Of a stretch of DNA of 64,000 nucleotides, positions 61,216-64,000 are shown one piece after another; position 1 is the first letter of the stretch, and the number at the start of each line of letters is the position of its first letter. The notes beneath the pieces were generated by a model. It had not been told where the DNA came from, ran no database searches, and worked only from the letters and a program-made list of their open reading frames with translations. The position numbers and the translations under genes are program-made. The stretch is taken from positions 41,586 to 105,585 of the forward strand of contig JAAFJY010000029.1 of the NCBI GenBank assembly GCA_013299105.1, written 5' to 3'. This DNA comes from Chitinophagales bacterium. Lineage in GTDB: Bacteria > Bacteroidota > Bacteroidia > Chitinophagales > Saprospiraceae.

Positions 61216-61603
61216 GGTTTAAGGGGCTTGACAAAAAATAAGATACCCAAATTCAATGGGCTTTAGCAGCTTCGAGCTCCATCTTTTCAACATTTCAACC
61301 CTTCAACATGTCAACTGCTATAGGATTTTAGTGAAAATATGAACTTAGGGCCACGGAAAAAATAACTTGTAAGAATTGGCAAATATTTTGCCCCGCTTCG
61401 CGGTGCTGGTTGGGAACACGGATTTTACGGATGAAACGGATTTCCACTGATTTCCAGCATCATGTTGACCCCACTCAACTCAAAATCAGAGGCACCAATT
61501 TTTATGACTTATTCTTTTGCCATTCCTTACTCCCTGGGTATGTTTTTATTTATATGCTCCCTAACTCACCAATAATATACACGCCTATTTTGTTACCAAC
61601 CTA

Positions 61604-62743
61604 TTAATACCGCTCAGTCTCAGGGTTAAAAGTCTGCCAACTGTGCCAAAATTCTTGATACACCTGCACTGGTTTGAGTGCAATCTTGCTACTGGTCAGC
61701 ATTTTTCCACTCAGGTCAAAAGCAAAATCACCAGTCAGCAAGGTATCGCCTTTGATGCTGAACACCGCGTCAATTGCAGGCCGCTCAAAAGCCACAAAGC
61801 TTTTGCCATCTTTTGCCAGGGCCAACAAAATGGGTTTGTCATTCAAGACGTCGTTGATGACACGCTCTTTTTTCAAACGATTCCAGTCATAAGCCTTGGA
61901 TTTTGGGCCTATTTTCACACCCAGCACCCAAGATTTGCGCTTCCACGAAAGGGTATCGGTTTTGGTCAGGCTACTTTTGCCACGGGTTTCATACACACTC
62001 ATGCTGTCGTATTGCACCTGAAACGTGGGATCGGCTTGCATCACCAGGCTTTCAGGGTGCAAGCGCAGCCACTGCCCCAAGCTCATTTGTCGGCTGGGTA
62101 TTTCTGGCAAAACCTGGCCTTTCAATGGCCCTGCGATAGCCTCGCCAGTCACCTGCCGCCACCAGGAGCCCGTGGTTTTGTCTTCAAACATGGCATTGAA
62201 ATGGTCCATGCCTACCAGGCGAAAAGTCTCGGTTTTGCCCTTGACTCTGGGCTCATACACCCGGCCCGTGCGGCAGACGGTGCAATACGTCACCATTACT
62301 TTTTCGCCCCTAATTTCGTCAATGACCTGGTGGTGATAACCCAAGTATTGAATCGGATAAGCTTTGGCCATACCATTGACCTCAACCCCTAAAATGAGGC
62401 GCGAGCTGTCAACTTTATTGTTGGCAAAACCCTCCAAGCGCACTTGCGTGGGCTGGTAAAACATGGTATCAGCAGCCATTTGAAAATTGCACATATACGC
62501 GACCACTCCGCCCAAAACCAGGCCCAGTGCAGGCAACCAGCGCCGTTTCCAAGGCGCACGAAAAAACAATAACAAGGCCAAAGCCCCCAAGCCAATCCGA
62601 AAAAACCAGCGGTATGCGTGCAAAAAATAAGCCAGGTCAATGCTCTCGAGCTCCTGGCTACCCGGCATGGGCATGATGAAAAAGACCTTGGCGATCTCGA
62701 AGAGGATGAAGGCTAAGAGGGTTGGGTAGAAGAGGTTTTTCAT
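61604..62743 (-). CDS. DUF3179 domain-containing membrane protein
   Basis: The 379-residue product has three membrane segments near the N-terminus (FYPTLLAFILFEIAKVFFIM; FFRIGLGALALLLFF; LPALGLVLGGVVAYMC) and a DUF3179 domain from about residue 110: GMAKAYPIQYLGYHHQVIDE, VTYCTVCRTGRVYEP, and TGSWWRQVTGEAIAGPLKG. The CxxC in YCTVC is characteristic. DUF3179 proteins are of unknown function and are found in bacteria and archaea. The large C-terminal part should be outside the cytoplasm. No operon partner is visible. Confidence 0.88.
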   Translation of the reverse strand: MKNLFYPTLLAFILFEIAKVFFIMPMPGSQELESIDLAYFLHAYRWFFRIGLGALALLLFFRAPWKRRWLPALGLVLGGVVAYMCNFQMAADTMFYQPTQVRLEGFANNKVDSSRLILGVEVNGMAKAYPIQYLGYHHQVIDEIRGEKVMVTYCTVCRTGRVYEPRVKGKTETFRLVGMDHFNAMFEDKTTGSWWRQVTGEAIAGPLKGQVLPEIPSRQMSLGQWLRLHPESLVMQADPTFQVQYDSMSVYETRGKSSLTKTDTLSWKRKSWVLGVKIGPKSKAYDWNRLKKERVINDVLNDKPILLALAKDGKSFVAFERPAIDAVFSIKGDTLLTGDFAFDLSGKMLTSSKIALKPVQVYQEFWHSWQTFNPETERY

Positions 62744-62821
62744 GTGAGTGATTGTGGGTTATGAAGTAGGTTTCACAATGCAAATACCGAATATTCAAAG
62801 CGTAATTTACCATTAGTCAAT

Positions 62822-63880
62822 TCAAAATATTGGCTTTATATGTACTGCGTTTTTTGTAACCTGGTTCTTCTTCTTGTCAAAACTATCCTCCAAGAAAAAG
62901 GTAATTTTTTGTCCTTCCCTAATTAAATCTCTTCTACCTTTAAAATCCTTTAGTTGAAAATAGTATGATTTTCCTCTTTCTATTTCAACAAACCCCGCCT
63001 TTCCATTTGACAATATTGATTTAACATACCCTTTAAATTGGTCTTGTGTGCCAAATTTGATATTACCCCAAATTTGTTGTAGTTCGTTTTGGAGAGCTTT
63101 AAAGCCTGATAATTTCGACAAATCTATACTAAACAAGCTTACTTGTCGCTGTAAATCATTATCTATCCGCCATTGTTTATCTTGACGGATTCGACAGACA
63201 AATTCAATATGCTTCTTTGCTTCATCACCTTTTCCTTTTTGCCACAGAATATTAGCAACTAGTAAATATAAGTTTAGTTTTTTATCTGCATCGCCAAAAT
63301 TTAATACTCCATCAATTGCATATTTTTCAGCTTCATCAATTTTATTTACCTGTAATAACAATTCCGCAATTTCTTTCTGAATAAACCATTCGTTTTTTTT
63401 CTTCAATAACTCTTTCAATTGGATTATTGCTTCTTCAATATTTAAAAGCTTGGCATTTGAAAGGGCGATTAGTCTTTTAAACCAGATATCGTTATCATAA
63501 TGGAATTTTGAAAATGCCTCCAAACCTTCTTGACAACACTCTATGCAATCTTGTGATTGGTTTAATTCAAAAAGTGCTTTTGCCTTCAATAAGTAATATT
63601 GTTCTTTTTTAGATGCTAATTCTGTTGTCTTGCCATCCTTATTTTCATAAGTATAAGGCGTTGAATCAAGAGTTGTTTTCTCTAATCTATCTATCCATTC
63701 AAGAATTCTTTTTGGATTAAATATTGCTTTATTATTCAAATATTCAAGCACTTTAAAGATAGCCAATTGATATGGCGAATACTTATCTTCTTGTTTGGTC
63801 AATTGAGTTATCCCATCGGCGGCTTTAAAAAATCTTGCTTCATCTCTAATTTCAGCATCCTTAATTTCAGTATAATAGAC
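62822..63880 (-). pseudogene. TPR protein with C-terminal S1/cold-shock-like domain, 5' end missing
   Basis: The open frame runs from a stop codon at 63881-63883 to 62822. Coding-like sequence (VYYTEIKDAEIRDEARFFKA) begins directly after the stop, with no ATG; the first usable start is a TTG at 63802. It has TPR-like helices (YYLLKAKALFELNQSQDCIE; WFIQKEIAELLLQVNKIDEA) and a C-terminal beta domain resembling S1/OB folds (KGYVKSILSNGKAGFVEIER; REGQKITFFLEDSFDKKKNQ). The DNA is clearly more AT-rich than the rest of the window, suggesting horizontal transfer. It may be a decayed part of a conflict or defence locus that continues beyond the window. If TTG 63802 is used, a 326-residue protein would be made. 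Confidence 0.7.
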
Positions 63881-63883
63881 TTA

Positions 63884-64000
63884 CCCGCCCTTGACTATCA
63901 ATTGGTTAGATAAAATTATAATTCCAAAGCCCCGCGCACACACCTAATATTCTATCTTTTAATTTCATGTTTTTCAAGCGACATCTATTTTTTAATATTC
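63884..64000. other. AT-rich window edge, nothing recognised
   Basis: No reading frame or repeat copy is recognised in the last 117 bases. Confidence 0.4.

Overview
The window looks like chromosomal DNA of a Bacteroidota species. Promoters of the TAnnTTTG type precede several genes, Shine-Dalgarno sequences are mostly weak or absent, and many proteins belong to Bacteroidota-typical families: DUF5686 with a carboxypeptidase-like N-terminus, DUF4197, DUF4407, DUF6249, FISUMP, TlpA lipoproteins, a short LeuA, and ECF sigma/anti-sigma pairs. Large multidomain proteins and repeat-rich intergenic DNA suggest the Saprospiraceae, possibly a Haliscomenobacter-like organism. That placement is inference from family knowledge, not a search result. 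No rRNA, CRISPR array, plasmid origin, phage or intact transposase gene was seen.

Layout. 1-5.2 kb: an SDR (cut by the window edge), an AI-2E-type permease, two small exported proteins, and a TetR regulator with its operator followed by an alpha/beta hydrolase. 5.2-11.4 kb: an exported Gfo/Idh oxidoreductase, a 1.3-kb tandem array of 234-271 bp units, the kdsB-NUDIX pair and a LysM protein. 11.4-14 kb: leuA and leuB. 14.3-22 kb: a helical-repeat protein, repeat-rich DNA, a DUF5686 protein and a DUF4038 glycoside hydrolase. 22-29.1 kb: an Lrp/AsnC regulator, then a large TPR-CHAT protease-like protein convergent with an ECF sigma / membrane anti-sigma / unknown-protein operon. 29.8-39.3 kb: a beta-barrel protein with Ppx, an M28 peptidase, mscL, DUF4407 with a small membrane partner, and an AAA/PD-(D/E)XK protein. 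39.6-43.2 kb: a second sigma/anti-sigma pair, a FISUMP protein, tRNA-Ser(CGA) and a DksA-like protein. 43.6-51 kb: chromate transporter, TonB receptor, esterase, small conserved protein and TlpA-like lipoprotein. 51-57 kb: non-autonomous elements around a TIR-TPR-SDR fusion protein and an MBL hydrolase. 57-61 kb: a three-gene operon with ATGA overlaps encoding a GlxA-type AraC regulator, an M1 aminopeptidase homologue that has lost its zinc site, and a DinB-like protein. 61.6-64 kb: DUF3179 and an AT-rich TPR gene that lacks its 5' end.

The most interesting candidates are: (1) the TPR-CHAT / ECF sigma / anti-sigma / unknown-protein locus at 24.1-29.1 kb, whose parts recall protease-gated sigma circuits; (2) the TIR-TPR-SDR fusion at 52.2-55.3 kb; (3) the M1 pseudo-peptidase operon; (4) at least five families of short inverted-repeat elements, one with a perfect 5-bp target duplication; and (5) a family of mini-hairpin cassettes and a dispersed repeat that is locally amplified into a tandem array.
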